DNA of 64,000 nucleotides from Bacillota bacterium (GCA_023439545.1 JAEXNT010000081.1:62001-126000), one strand, 5' to 3'; counted from the stretch's first letter, positions 25,708-35,580 are shown. The notes: a model not told the origin generated them from the letters alone. Numbers and translations: made by a program.

Positions 25708-27254
25708 ACATTGATCCTTTCCCTGTACTCACTGGGGGAGATGCCCGTATACTCCCTGAAAGTTGTGGTAAAGTGTTTCGTATTGTTGTAGCCCACCATT
25801 CCCGAAATTTCATATACCTTGAGCTCCGGATCCTTGAGGAGTTGCATGGCTTTTTCGATCCGCACCTTCTTCAGGTATTCCACGAAATTCATACCCGTTT
25901 TTTCCTTAAAAAGCAGCGAAAAGTATGAATAATTAAGGCTGATCCTGTTCGCTACCTCAGCCATCGAGAGCTCCTTGCCGTAATGCTCGTTCACATATTT
26001 CAAAGCCAGGTCTATTTCGTTATATGAGCCATATGAATTTTTAATCCTCAACAGAGCAGCATTGAGATTCATTATATAATTTAGCTGGTAGAGCACGAAT
26101 TCCTGGAGATCCCTGAACTCGTACACCTGTTTGAAGCCGGATTCCTGCTCCCTGATAAAATCCGTCTTGTGAGGGATTTGCTCCGACAGGAATCTTACGA
26201 TTTCATCCCTGAAGGTGTTTGTGAGCTTTTCAAGGTATTCCAGCCGGTTCTTCCGGATTTCATCCTCGTCGAATATCTGATGGACAAGCTTGATAAGATC
26301 GTCCTTCCTTGCTGTATCGAGCATTCCGGACAGATTCTTGATACTTTTCAGCGGCAGGACCGGTATACCGCCGTCCTGCGGGATCTCTGACCAATTCACC
26401 GCCCGGTCCGACCGGTTGAGTATACCGTAACGAAGGGCATATTCAGCCCTAATATATGACGCTCGCATTTCCGAAGACTCCCTGATGGGACCCGCCGTAC
26501 CGGCGCTGTAGACTTCCGAATAGGATCCGCACGTGATCTCCAGGCATTCCTGCAGCGCGGTCTTGTCACGGCAGATAGCAACGATATTCCCTTTTTGATC
26601 GGTAAAACTGTAGCACTTGAGCTTCTTTTGCGCAAGCTGGGCCTTGAGGCTTATATTCATAGCCGTATTGATGTCGCGTTTTTCAGGGGCTTCATAGGTT
26701 TCACAGAAATTTACGACCCAAATGCAGTATTCGTGTTTATGTAAATCAACTTCACAAGCGTTCAGTATCTTATCGATTTCACCGGTAGGAAGATTTTCGT
26801 TTAGAAGTATAAGACTGAGCTGGTTCTCATAAAACTCTGAAAGGACGCCGGCGGAAGGTTCGGCAGCATCAGGCTGCCTGGATGTGATTTCGTCCTCGGC
26901 CTTCTTCAGTATATTGTTCATCTCAGCCCTGTCAACCGGTTTCAGGAGGTATGCCTTAACGCCGTATTTGATAGCCCTCTGAGCGTATTTAAAATCGTCG
27001 TGGGCACTCAGTATGACTGTATACGGCCGGTTTTCCATACCCTCCATTTTAGCCAGCAGTTCGATCCCGTCCATTTGAGGCATAAGCAAATCAGTGATCA
27101 GAAGGTCGTAATGCTTGCGTGAGATCATGAGAAGAGCGCTTTCTCCGCCCTGGCATTCGTCAATATCCGTAAAAACGGATCCGGACCTTGAAATAATCGC
27201 ACGCAACCCTTTCCTGATATTCTTTTCATCATCCACTAAGAGCACACTTGCCAA
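25704..27254 (-). CDS. YesN-type response regulator with AraC DNA-binding domain
   Basis: 516 residues. The receiver domain (1-125) has VDDE, the phosphoacceptor Asp in LLITDLLMPQMDG, and LLKPVD. A long middle region is followed by two AraC helix-turn-helix motifs in the last 105 residues (MAEVANRISLNYSYFSLLFK and VYEISGMVGYNNTKHFTTTF). The start codon is TTG at 27254, supported by GGGGGG seven bases upstream. It should activate the importer genes downstream in response to the coupled kinase. Confidence 0.93.
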   Translation of the reverse strand: MASVLLVDDEKNIRKGLRAIISRSGSVFTDIDECQGGESALLMISRKHYDLLITDLLMPQMDGIELLAKMEGMENRPYTVILSAHDDFKYAQRAIKYGVKAYLLKPVDRAEMNNILKKAEDEITSRQPDAAEPSAGVLSEFYENQLSLILLNENLPTGEIDKILNACEVDLHKHEYCIWVVNFCETYEAPEKRDINTAMNISLKAQLAQKKLKCYSFTDQKGNIVAICRDKTALQECLEITCGSYSEVYSAGTAGPIRESSEMRASYIRAEYALRYGILNRSDRAVNWSEIPQDGGIPVLPLKSIKNLSGMLDTARKDDLIKLVHQIFDEDEIRKNRLEYLEKLTNTFRDEIVRFLSEQIPHKTDFIREQESGFKQVYEFRDLQEFVLYQLNYIMNLNAALLRIKNSYGSYNEIDLALKYVNEHYGKELSMAEVANRISLNYSYFSLLFKEKTGMNFVEYLKKVRIEKAMQLLKDPELKVYEISGMVGYNNTKHFTTTFREYTGISPSEYRERINV

Positions 27255-27287
27255 AGCTATCCCCCCAGGCTGGATTTATTTAACTCA

Positions 27288-30200
27288 TTAACATAATGTT
27301 ACTTCAATTTCTGTAACTTTACAATTCCGAATCGATTCCGCGTATGGAGCCGGAACGGAGGAACCGCTTATAAGGACTGTTGCGCCGTCATCCGACCTGA
27401 TCGCATATTTTACCGGCTTCGCACCATTTTCACCGAATGTATTCCTTCTAAGCGGATTGACGTATGTGACCAGGGTCTTTCCCAGGAACCTGAACGAGAC
27501 TTTCCCTTCATCATCGAACAGCCAGTCCGGCAGGATAGGGTTGAGCGTAAGCGACAGTTCCCCTCCCTCATAGCGGAAAACACTTTCGCCTGCCATCATG
27601 AGGAACCAAATTGACAAAAGCTCGGCCGTCGTACCGGTCATTCGTGCCACAAACCCCCTCCCGTGCACCTCTTCGTCCGGGTTGGCCGAACTTGCGATGA
27701 AGGAGGAATTTTCAAGAGTGCTCCTGCCATATACCTCCGGCTTCATAAAGGGCGCCAGCATTGTCTTGATATCGGTGAAGAATTCGTCGTACAGTCCCGA
27801 CCTTAAAACAGCATACAGGTATTTATATTCCATATGCATAAAGATCGCCTCCCTCTCGAGCCAGCCCGGGGTAAATGCCATCAGGCGGCCCGCCTCGAAG
27901 CTGACTCCGTCCAGCGGGACAGAGGTCTTGTACATTTTCAGCTTGCTGTCGAAGAGCCCGCTTGATTTGACGAGCCCATACAGTATCCTGGCGCTGTTGC
28001 GGTCCCGTACAGTCTTCAGCATTCTTGCAGGCGCCTCCAGGAAAAGGGGCAGCGGCTTCAATCCGAACCTTTCCACTTCGACGGTCGGATATCCGTTGAC
28101 CGGATTTTTTCTTTCCTCTATCACTTTGTATTCCAAGGCGTCATAAGAAAAATAGGTTGGGTAAATGCCATTTTTTAAAGCTCGGGCACGATCCAGTCCG
28201 CGCTCGAGTTTTTTACCGAACTTTTCAAATATGCGGAGCAGACCTCCGGTATCGAAGCTTGTTTCTTTTCCTTCGATCCCGCCTCTTATTCGCTTTCGGT
28301 ATTCCTCCTTAAAGGTCGATACGCCGTCCCAGTAACAGAAATCCGAAAGCTCCCCGGCCAGGTTCCTGTCCAGCAGCTCCACAGTTTTCCCCATCAGTTC
28401 GGCGGCCTCGGCATAAAGGCTTATTTTTCTGTCAAACATGGCACAGGCGTCTTTCAGGAAGTCTATTATCCTTTTAAGTTCAATGGTCTCGCTAAGGCCG
28501 GAGCCGAACAGTCCCGGCAATCCGTTCATCGCATCGTTCCATCCGGGCCTGCCCGCCTCCATTTCAATACCCATCCCGAAAGGATCGAGGCTGGTGAATT
28601 TGTTTACAGCCAGAGAAATCAGTTTTACGATGAGGTTTGTCTCATATATGGCGCCATTCCCGTTTTCTGTCCTAAGCCAGCATGCGGTCCTGCCGGATGC
28701 AGCCTCCGCAGATGCTTTCCCGCCTGCTTTCTCATCCTCAGGCCGATTCTCTTTATCGAAATGGCAAACCGCCCCGTACTGCCGAACCTTGCCGTTCACG
28801 AAAACATATTTGTCCGATCTCGGCAGGACGTACACCGGGCTGTAGAAAAAGCGGTAATTGTTATCGTCGAAAAGAAAGCCTTCCTTGTGATCCGGGTATA
28901 TCTCCAGATACGCTTCAACAAGATCCATATTGTATGTCCAGTGGTCGCTCCAGTATCCTTCCCCGAATTCGGCTTCAAATTCCTGCTTTGAAGCTGCCAG
29001 AACCCTGCTCAGAAACTCTGCTCTTGTGACTATCAGTTCGGCTGCGTTTTTCTCGATACAGGTAATTAACCTGCCCGGTGTAAAGCTCGAACGCAGTACA
29101 TTTCCGACCTTATCCTTCCCTGTGCGCACAAGCTCAAGGATCCTTTCTCCGGCGCCTTTTTCCAGGGCAAATGTGCAGCCTTTGACAAGCAGAGGGTTGT
29201 AACCGTCCGCCTGGATAAGGCTCATCATGTGCCTGACGTTGAAATCGCCGACCTGCGGCTTTATAAGTACGTCGTTTCGCCTGTTCTGGTTCACATCTCT
29301 GAAATTGCCGTTGCCTTGTGAATAATAGGAGGGTTCGAGCGAAAAGAAGTTATACTCCCTCTCGATATCGCCGTGCTTCCGTGAGTACAGGTGGTATACC
29401 GTACTTTTGCCCCCGGAGGCCTCCCCGGAAGTCGCACGGGAAGTCGCGCCGGAAACCGTGCCACAGTGGCTGCTGTCACTGAATACGCAGGGATAGCCGC
29501 CTCTCAGAAAATTATCCAGATAAGATTGCTCGATATATTGGTCAAACAAAGGGTTGGCAGTCTTTGTAAAGGTATCCGCCGTAAGCTGCGCGATCAGTCT
29601 TTCAGCTTCCTTTTCTTTTCTTTCTATGTACTCCGGCGTAAAGTCGTTTTTTCTGCCGTTAAGCAGTTCTATGTCGGAAACGTGACCGATTATGGTATAC
29701 AGCACGAACCTGGAGCCGGTGTCAGGGATTGCCGCTGGATCTGCCCCAACATACCGGGGACGCTCACCGGGGCTTGTAGGAGTCATCCCGACACCTGTCG
29801 GCCCTTGCACGGTACGCGAAAAAACGATCCTGGCGCATGTAAAGCCGCCTGAAACCTTGTTTTCGGGCGCCTGTCTCCTGTTCCGGAGTTCCTCCGCGCT
29901 GCAATCCCAGCCGTCCGGCTTTGTCAGTGCGGTATTCCCGGAGAATATTACATCCATGTCGAAGATCGGCGGGATCAGGCCGCCGCTTGTATTGGTGAAC
30001 GAGAGATAGAAGTTGCCGGATTTCGATTCATCCACTTCCGTCGTATCAGCAATGCTTGCCCTTACTTTATAAAAGGCGATGCCGTTTTCGCTGTTGCAGA
30101 CATCGAACCAGGCCCTGGCCAGGTTCGACATAGATTGATATCCGGCGTTTCCGATACCCGCAGGCAATATCTGTGGCAGACCGTCAAGGATATCCATATT

Positions 30201-30779
30201 TCCCATTATCCCCGCCGCGGCCGATCCTCCCGTTCCGCCTGATATTTCCGCTCCACTTGGCGCTACTGTCCCACCCGGTATTTCCGTCTCCCGCTCTATT
30301 TCTCCTTCAACGGTTGACCAGTCCGGTTCTGTTCTTTCGATTTCGACCTTCCTGACCAGCGCGGCGAAATTCTCCCGCGGCATCGTAAAATAGGTGACTG
30401 TTATATTAAGTCCGAGCGCTGTGTTATTTTCAGCAATCCTGACGAGGTTCTGACCTATAGTAAGGGTCCTGACGCAGGGATCGTCCGACGCCGGCGAAAA
30501 TATCTCATGCACTTTACCATCCTTGCGGATGAATGTCCTGAAGCCCTGGCGCCCGATATTCCTGTACATGACGTTGGCTGGAAAAAACTCCATAATAACC
30601 CCGTCCTTGTCCTTTAGCCCGAAGCTTCCCATCACCTGGCCTCTGTTCACATAAAACGACCACATGGGAATACCGTCAACGCCTGCTATACCGGGCAGGA
30701 AACTCGAAAATGTCTTTGCTCTGTCATAATTTTCGATCAGGAATTCATGGTTATCGCTAAAAACGTATTTTACCTGCAT
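27288..30779 (-). CDS. GH94-type phosphorylase, long form, like 1,2-beta-oligoglucan phosphorylase
   Basis: 1163 residues from the ATG at 30779, chosen because AAAGGAGG precedes it and a LacI-type operator covers the upstream in-frame ATG. The N-terminal half is the large beta-sandwich of this subfamily (SSFLPGIAGVDGIPMWSFYV, then MEFFPAN). The (alpha/alpha)6 catalytic barrel carries GRPGWNDAMNGLPGLFGS, with the presumed general acid Asp near residue 749, and ends with the phosphate-site region around SSFIASSANPDEEVHGRGFV. The family splits beta-glucans with phosphate to give glucose 1-phosphate. The 1,2-linkage is inferred from overall length and the ABC/YesMN context. Cytosolic. Confidence 0.8.
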   Translation of the reverse strand: MQVKYVFSDNHEFLIENYDRAKTFSSFLPGIAGVDGIPMWSFYVNRGQVMGSFGLKDKDGVIMEFFPANVMYRNIGRQGFRTFIRKDGKVHEIFSPASDDPCVRTLTIGQNLVRIAENNTALGLNITVTYFTMPRENFAALVRKVEIERTEPDWSTVEGEIERETEIPGGTVAPSGAEISGGTGGSAAAGIMGNMDILDGLPQILPAGIGNAGYQSMSNLARAWFDVCNSENGIAFYKVRASIADTTEVDESKSGNFYLSFTNTSGGLIPPIFDMDVIFSGNTALTKPDGWDCSAEELRNRRQAPENKVSGGFTCARIVFSRTVQGPTGVGMTPTSPGERPRYVGADPAAIPDTGSRFVLYTIIGHVSDIELLNGRKNDFTPEYIERKEKEAERLIAQLTADTFTKTANPLFDQYIEQSYLDNFLRGGYPCVFSDSSHCGTVSGATSRATSGEASGGKSTVYHLYSRKHGDIEREYNFFSLEPSYYSQGNGNFRDVNQNRRNDVLIKPQVGDFNVRHMMSLIQADGYNPLLVKGCTFALEKGAGERILELVRTGKDKVGNVLRSSFTPGRLITCIEKNAAELIVTRAEFLSRVLAASKQEFEAEFGEGYWSDHWTYNMDLVEAYLEIYPDHKEGFLFDDNNYRFFYSPVYVLPRSDKYVFVNGKVRQYGAVCHFDKENRPEDEKAGGKASAEAASGRTACWLRTENGNGAIYETNLIVKLISLAVNKFTSLDPFGMGIEMEAGRPGWNDAMNGLPGLFGSGLSETIELKRIIDFLKDACAMFDRKISLYAEAAELMGKTVELLDRNLAGELSDFCYWDGVSTFKEEYRKRIRGGIEGKETSFDTGGLLRIFEKFGKKLERGLDRARALKNGIYPTYFSYDALEYKVIEERKNPVNGYPTVEVERFGLKPLPLFLEAPARMLKTVRDRNSARILYGLVKSSGLFDSKLKMYKTSVPLDGVSFEAGRLMAFTPGWLEREAIFMHMEYKYLYAVLRSGLYDEFFTDIKTMLAPFMKPEVYGRSTLENSSFIASSANPDEEVHGRGFVARMTGTTAELLSIWFLMMAGESVFRYEGGELSLTLNPILPDWLFDDEGKVSFRFLGKTLVTYVNPLRRNTFGENGAKPVKYAIRSDDGATVLISGSSVPAPYAESIRNCKVTEIEVTLC

Positions 30780-30795
30780 TCGCCAGCCCTCCTTT

Positions 30796-30812
30796 ATGTT
30801 AGCGTTATCATT
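30796..30812. promoter_or_regulatory. LacI-family operator before the GH94 gene
   Basis: ATGTTAGCGTTATCATT differs by one base from a site before the lacI-type gene (31910-31926). It lies directly upstream of the phosphorylase ribosome binding site, as expected for a repressor site. Confidence 0.65.
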
Positions 30813-30907
30813 TAACAAAACAAAAGTTCACTGTATGTTCAGCTTCATAAATATGCCAGGTGTGTTTTATTGCGAATTTCCTCATGTGTTATTTAGGTGA
30901 AATGTAT

Positions 30908-31879
30908 TTATAGATCGGTACGGATTGTTCCTACAGAATTTCTGACTATAAGTTCGGGTAATATGTTTGTTTTTTCAAATGGCAGCTCCGGATTCCTCAA
31001 TCTGTCCAGCAGCCTTGCAGCCAGCGCCCTGCCTGCCTCATAGACCGGCTGCCTGACCGTAGTCAGGGGGACCTTGGGGAGCAGATCGAAGATCAAGCCG
31101 TCAAAACCTGTTATCGATATATCCTGCGGTATTTTGAGCTTGAGTTTCTCAGCCGCCCTGAACGCCCCGACTGCCAAAAGGTCGTTACAGCAGAACAACG
31201 CAGTCGCTTTGCCGTCGGTAAAAAGCTCGCAGGCCTTTTCATATGAATCCTGTTCGGTTGGATTTGCGTATCTCACAAGATTTTTATCAAACGCGATCCC
31301 ACTCTCCTCCAAAGCGCGCTTGTACCCGTCGAAGCGTTCATATGCGTATCTCTGGTTGACGTTCAGCATCAGGAAGCCAATTTTTCGGTGCCCCTTTGAA
31401 ATGATGTGCCCGGTCATCGTAAAAGCGCCCTTCTCATTGTCTATGTCGATGCAGTCAAAATCTCTGTCGGTTTTTCCGAAAAGAACGAACGGAACGCCTA
31501 ATCTTTCAGCGAAAATGTTTTCCTCGTTAAGCGCAAGGCCGGTTACTATCACGCCGTCGCATCTCTGGTTGAACTCCAGATCCCTTCGTATCAGAAACAT
31601 ATAATAAGCGTTGCTGAGCTCTTCGCTCACTCCGGCTATCAGGTTCATCATAAAAGGTTCCGACAATCCCATGAACCTTGGCACATACAGGTGCACCGTG
31701 CGAGTATTTTTCTGCGCCAGCGCCTTGGCGGCATGATTCGGCAAAAACCCAAGCCGGTTCATGGCGGACTCGACCTTGGCGCGCGTTTCCTCAGCCACCA
31801 GCTGCGGCGAATTGATAACACGCGACACCGTAATGAGCGAAACGCCCGACGCCGCTGCAACATCCTTCATTGTAACCAT
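30908..31879 (-). CDS. LacI family transcriptional regulator
   Basis: 323 residues. The N-terminal helix-turn-helix and hinge are canonical (MKDVAAASGVSLITVSRVIN, then LGFLPNHAAKALA). The rest is a periplasmic-binding-like sugar-sensing domain with FCCNDLLAVGA and ITGFDG. AGGGGC precedes the ATG. Almost identical operator-like sequences precede this gene and the neighbouring phosphorylase gene, so it probably represses both until a beta-glucan-derived sugar binds. Confidence 0.92.
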   Translation of the reverse strand: MVTMKDVAAASGVSLITVSRVINSPQLVAEETRAKVESAMNRLGFLPNHAAKALAQKNTRTVHLYVPRFMGLSEPFMMNLIAGVSEELSNAYYMFLIRRDLEFNQRCDGVIVTGLALNEENIFAERLGVPFVLFGKTDRDFDCIDIDNEKGAFTMTGHIISKGHRKIGFLMLNVNQRYAYERFDGYKRALEESGIAFDKNLVRYANPTEQDSYEKACELFTDGKATALFCCNDLLAVGAFRAAEKLKLKIPQDISITGFDGLIFDLLPKVPLTTVRQPVYEAGRALAARLLDRLRNPELPFEKTNILPELIVRNSVGTIRTDL

Positions 31880-31909
31880 TTTATTGCCCCTCTGTGGTAT
31901 TCGACAGAT

Positions 31910-31926
31910 ATGTTAGCGCTATCATT
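31910..31926. promoter_or_regulatory. LacI-family operator before the regulator's own gene
   Basis: ATGTTAGCGCTATCATT contains the centre AGCGCT, a LacI/GalR-type palindrome. It lies 31 bases upstream of the regulator start and matches the site at 30796-30812 at 16 of 17 bases. Confidence 0.65.
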
Positions 31927-32015
31927 ATATAATAATATAAATTCGTAAGTCAATCGGAGCGACGGAATATCCGCCGGCTGCAAGCCATTCGAATGTATTC
32001 GGAACAGGAGGCTGC

Positions 32016-32990
32016 TCATTTAACCAGCTTGGGTATATCTTTCATACACCTGTTTACTTCTTCCATTGCGGGCACGGCAGGGATCGCTCCTTTTTTCGTC
32101 GTCGTCAATGCTCCGACTGCATTGGCAAAATCCGTCATCCGCTCTATTTCATCCTTGCCCAGCATGGCAAGCTCACCGCGCTTTTTCCCTTTCAGCATGA
32201 ACAAAACGCCGCCGAGAAACGCATCGCCCGCACCCGTCGTATCGATGACTTTGACGTCGTATGTATCGAGTCTCCCCGTATCGCTGCCGTGCCTGAAAAA
32301 TGTGCCCTTCGGGCCTAATGTAACGAACATCAGGCCGACGCCCATATCGGACAGGACCCTGCTTCCCTTTTCGAGGTCGCTTTCCTTCGTAATGAACAGA
32401 AGCTCCTCTTCTGAGATCTTCAGTACGTCTGCATATTCCAGGCCGCGCCTGATCTCGCGTTCGGCGTCGGAAAGCGATTTCCACAGGAGAGGCCTCAGAT
32501 TCGGGTCATAGCTGATAATGACGCCGTTGTCCCTGGCGATATTCAACGCTTTTAACGTTGCGCTCCTGGCCGGTTCGTCCGTAAGCGAGAGCGAACCGAA
32601 GTGAAATACGCCGGACCCGGCGATGAGGTCTTCCGGGATTTCGGACGGTTCCAGCATAAGGTCCGCTCCGGGATTGCGATAAAAGCTGAAGGATCTGTCG
32701 CCGGCTTCTGTCAGGTGTACGAAAGCCAGTGTTGTGTTTACCTTGTCGCTTACCTTCAGACCCGTCGTATCTATTTGGTTCCGGAGCAGACATTCCCTCA
32801 GGAAGCTGCCGAATTGATCGTTTCCGACCTTGCCTATAAAAGCGGTGTCCGCCCCGAGCCTGGACAGAGCCGCGAGCACGTTTGCGGGAGCCCCTCCGGG
32901 ATTTCTTTCAAAAAGCGGGTTTCCGTTTTCAGATATACCATGTGATGTAAAATCGATCAGAAGCTCACCCAGAGCCGTTACATCAAACAT
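32016..32990 (-). CDS. PfkB family carbohydrate kinase (fructokinase-like)
   Basis: 324 residues from the ATG at 32990 (GGGGAGGG before it). The first ribokinase signature, GGAPANVLAALSRLG, is near residues 32-46 and the second, DTTGAGDAFLGG, holds the catalytic Asp. The N-terminus (VTALGELLIDF) is typical of bacterial fructokinases. It phosphorylates a free sugar in the cytosol. Same strand as the LacI gene, 136 bases upstream of it. Confidence 0.88.
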   Translation of the reverse strand: MFDVTALGELLIDFTSHGISENGNPLFERNPGGAPANVLAALSRLGADTAFIGKVGNDQFGSFLRECLLRNQIDTTGLKVSDKVNTTLAFVHLTEAGDRSFSFYRNPGADLMLEPSEIPEDLIAGSGVFHFGSLSLTDEPARSATLKALNIARDNGVIISYDPNLRPLLWKSLSDAEREIRRGLEYADVLKISEEELLFITKESDLEKGSRVLSDMGVGLMFVTLGPKGTFFRHGSDTGRLDTYDVKVIDTTGAGDAFLGGVLFMLKGKKRGELAMLGKDEIERMTDFANAVGALTTTKKGAIPAVPAMEEVNRCMKDIPKLVK

Positions 32991-33083
32991 ACGCCCTCCC
33001 CATAAAGTGCCGGCTGGTTTTCCCGCCGGGTTATAGTAAATCATACCGTTCATAAATGCATCGTATAAGCCTGACAGGCGGTT

Positions 33084-33497
33084 TCACTTGATCTTGTCTA
33101 TTGACAGATTCAGCCTGTAGTTGCCGAAAATCAGTATATCGTCAAGAAATTCATTTAGGGATTGCTGGTCGGAAACCTCGACCTTGAACATGTAGCAGCC
33201 TTCGCCGCTTATCCTGTGCGCATCCGTCACGAGTTTATTTTCTGCGATATACTTTCTGAAAGCGGCGTGGTCGGTAGTTTTCATGAATAGCGTAACATAA
33301 GCCGTTACGCATTGGCCCAGCTTTTCGCGATCCAGCCTTACAGTGTAACCTTCGATTACCCCCAGTTTTTCGAGCCTGCTTATCCTGTTCCTGACAGCCT
33401 GGCCCGTAAGATGCACCTTTTCTCCTATATCCTGCCACTGCATCCTGGAGTTCTCGGACAGGAGCCTGATTATCTCCATATCGGTCTGATCTATCAT
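33084..33497 (-). CDS. Lrp/AsnC family transcriptional regulator
   Basis: 137 residues. The N-terminal winged helix (MIDQTDMEIIRLLSENSRMQ, then IGEKVHLTGQAVRNRISRLE) is followed by an AsnC ligand-binding domain with HRISGEGCYMFKVEV. It should respond to an amino acid. It is divergent from the MBL-fold gene and 93 bases upstream of the kinase gene; its target is not apparent. Confidence 0.9.
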   Translation of the reverse strand: MIDQTDMEIIRLLSENSRMQWQDIGEKVHLTGQAVRNRISRLEKLGVIEGYTVRLDREKLGQCVTAYVTLFMKTTDHAAFRKYIAENKLVTDAHRISGEGCYMFKVEVSDQQSLNEFLDDILIFGNYRLNLSIDKIK

Positions 33498-33605
33498 AAC
33501 GGAAAAATCCTTTCACCGCTCAAGTTAATCCGGAGGAAGTCTTGCCCGGCTCAATGAGCGGCCGCTCTATAATAAATAATATCACAGGAACAGGGAGGAA
33601 AAAAC

Positions 33606-34370
33606 ATGCAATTTCGTCACATCCGCCACGCGACTTTTATAATAGGAATGAATGGTAAGAAAATACTGGTCGATCCCATGCTGGGCCGTAAAGGCTCGAT
33701 GGAGCCCATACAGGACGTCCCGGACAAGGGCTGGAACCCGACTGCAGAGCTCGCGGTTCCGATTGAAACCATACTGGATTATGACATAGCGATAATAACC
33801 CACTTACACAGGGATCATTTCGACGAAGCCGCTTCAAAACTTCTGCCTAAGGAGCGGCCGGTATTGTGCCAGCCCGAAGATGAAAAAAAGCTGAAGGAAT
33901 TAGGTTTTGAAAAAGTATATGCTGTCCATGACAGCTCGGAATGGGAAGGCGTCAGCATTACACGTACAACAGGCAGACACGGGCACGGGGCGACGGCGCT
34001 GAAGCTGGATCCCGTATCGGGCTTCGTATTATCGGCGCCCGGCGAACCGGTCGTTTATATAACCGGAGACACCGTTTATTACTCCTGCATTGAAAAAGCT
34101 CTTGAAAGGTATAAACCGGACGTAGTGATCTGTTTCAGCGGTGAAGCAAGGTTCAGGTACGGCAAGCCGATCACGATGAATGCGCGGGATATTCTCTCGG
34201 TATGCAGCAAGCTGCCCGGAGCAAGAGTGCTCTGCGTACACATGGAAGCCTGGAACCACTGCAGGCTGAAGAGAAAAGCCCTCTCGGATTTCGCGACGTA
34301 CAACGGTATTGGAGGACAGGTTCATATACCGTTTGACGGCGAGCTTATGGAGCTCAAGCCTGCGGAATGA
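33606..34370 (+). CDS. MBL-fold metallo-hydrolase
   Basis: 254 residues. It begins MQFRHIRHATFII with an early ILVDPMLG segment. The metal-binding motif is THLHRDHFD (about residues 61-69), with a further histidine in GRHGHG, an Asp in TGDTVYY and a late His in CVHMEAWNH. This looks like the YtnP/UlaG-like L-ascorbate-lactonase or general phosphodiesterase branch. GGGAGG precedes the ATG. The substrate is not known. Confidence 0.85.
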   Translation: MQFRHIRHATFIIGMNGKKILVDPMLGRKGSMEPIQDVPDKGWNPTAELAVPIETILDYDIAIITHLHRDHFDEAASKLLPKERPVLCQPEDEKKLKELGFEKVYAVHDSSEWEGVSITRTTGRHGHGATALKLDPVSGFVLSAPGEPVVYITGDTVYYSCIEKALERYKPDVVICFSGEARFRYGKPITMNARDILSVCSKLPGARVLCVHMEAWNHCRLKRKALSDFATYNGIGGQVHIPFDGELMELKPAE

Positions 34371-34536
34371 CGTATTAATTGACAGTGTTTATTATCTATC
34401 CGGTTTTGATTGTCCGCACGGTTATATTATGCTAGAATAGGCTGAAATACAGGATGCCGCCAGGCTGGTGTTTATAGGCAGCCCTACAGGGTATAAAGAT
34501 AAGCGTGAGAATATAAAAAACAGGGAGAATAGGAAA

Positions 34537-35382
34537 ATGAAAAGAGTTGTAGTTACAGGCGGGAGCGGGAAGCTTGGATTATGGGTGCTTAAGGAATTCG
34601 CAGAGCATGGTTATGACGTGCTGAACGTGGATGTCAACCCTTCCAGGGAACCGATATGCAAAACTGTCAAAGCCAACCTCGAGAACCTCGGAGAAGTCTA
34701 CGGGGTACTGTCAAATGCGGACGCAGTCGTTCACATCGCCGCGATTCCCCGTCCGGGAGAGCACCCGAACGAAGTGGTTTACAGAAACAATGTGCTGTCT
34801 ACATACAATATCCTTGAAGCTTCGGCAGGTCTCGGTATTAACAAGGTCGCAATCGCGTCGAGCGAATCCTCCTATGGGATCTGTTTCGCACTGAACCCCT
34901 TCGGACCTCAGTATGTCCCGATCGACGAGGATCATCCGCAGCTGCCCCAGGATTGCTACGGTCTGTCAAAGGTAGTGAATGAATCTGCCGCAGAAATGTT
35001 CAACCGCAGGACCGGCATGCAGGTAGTCTCACTAAGGCTCGGAAACGTCATAGAGCCGGGCGACTACAGTAAGTTTCCGGGATTCATTCACAATCCGGAA
35101 AACAGGAAAAGGATACTCTGGAGTTATATAGATTCACGAGACGCTGCATCGGCCTTCAGGCTGGCAGTCGAAGCCGACGGTCTCGGTGCGGTGGCATTGA
35201 ACATCGCCGCCGACATTACAAGTATGGATATGAAAAGCAGGGACCTCATGTCCGAATGCTATTCCGACGTCAAAGATTTCAGGAAGCCTCTTGAAGGATA
35301 CGAGACGCTTTTGAGCAACGAAAAAGCCAAACTCCTTCTGGGCTGGCAGCCTGTCCACATCTGGAGGGATTACGTGAAATAA
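34537..35382 (+). CDS. NAD-dependent epimerase/dehydratase
   Basis: 281 residues, extended SDR type. The Rossmann motif is VVVTGGSGKLGLWV at the N-terminus, with a typical active-site pair in YGLSKVVNE (Tyr-x3-Lys) and a preceding Ser region (ASSESSYG). The start at 34537 has AGGAAA and GGGAGA upstream; the longer frame is unlikely. A sugar-nucleotide or uronate substrate is likely, but no partner gene fixes it. A convergent lipoprotein gene follows. Confidence 0.85.
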   Translation: MKRVVVTGGSGKLGLWVLKEFAEHGYDVLNVDVNPSREPICKTVKANLENLGEVYGVLSNADAVVHIAAIPRPGEHPNEVVYRNNVLSTYNILEASAGLGINKVAIASSESSYGICFALNPFGPQYVPIDEDHPQLPQDCYGLSKVVNESAAEMFNRRTGMQVVSLRLGNVIEPGDYSKFPGFIHNPENRKRILWSYIDSRDAASAFRLAVEADGLGAVALNIAADITSMDMKSRDLMSECYSDVKDFRKPLEGYETLLSNEKAKLLLGWQPVHIWRDYVK

Positions 35383-35441
35383 GCCGTCACGGTGACTTCT
35401 TCAGGAAAACCTGCGGCATAAAATAGTAGCTAAGGCGTGAA

Positions 35442-35483
35442 GTTGCCCCCCCGGCCTGTAAGCGCATACAGGCTGGGGGCAAC
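35442..35483. repeat. GC-rich hairpin between convergent genes
   Basis: Arms GTTGCCCCCCCGGCCTGTA (35442-35460) and TACAGGCTGGGGGCAAC (35467-35483) pair with one two-base bulge around a six-base loop. No T-run follows on either strand, so it is terminator-like in position but not in full form. Confidence 0.6.
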
Positions 35484-35580
35484 GATAAAGTCAAACAATT
35501 CGGCAGTTTTATTTCAGAAGCTTATCAATTCACCCGACGCATTACGATGTTCCGATGAGCTTGGCAAGTTCTTTGTAACC

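Noticed and set aside
27288..30779. Annotation as cellobiose or cyclic beta-glucan enzyme
   Set aside because: Length and N-terminal motifs fit the long GH94 oligoglucan-phosphorylase form better than the roughly 800-residue cellobiose phosphorylases or the far longer NdvB proteins; linkage remains open.
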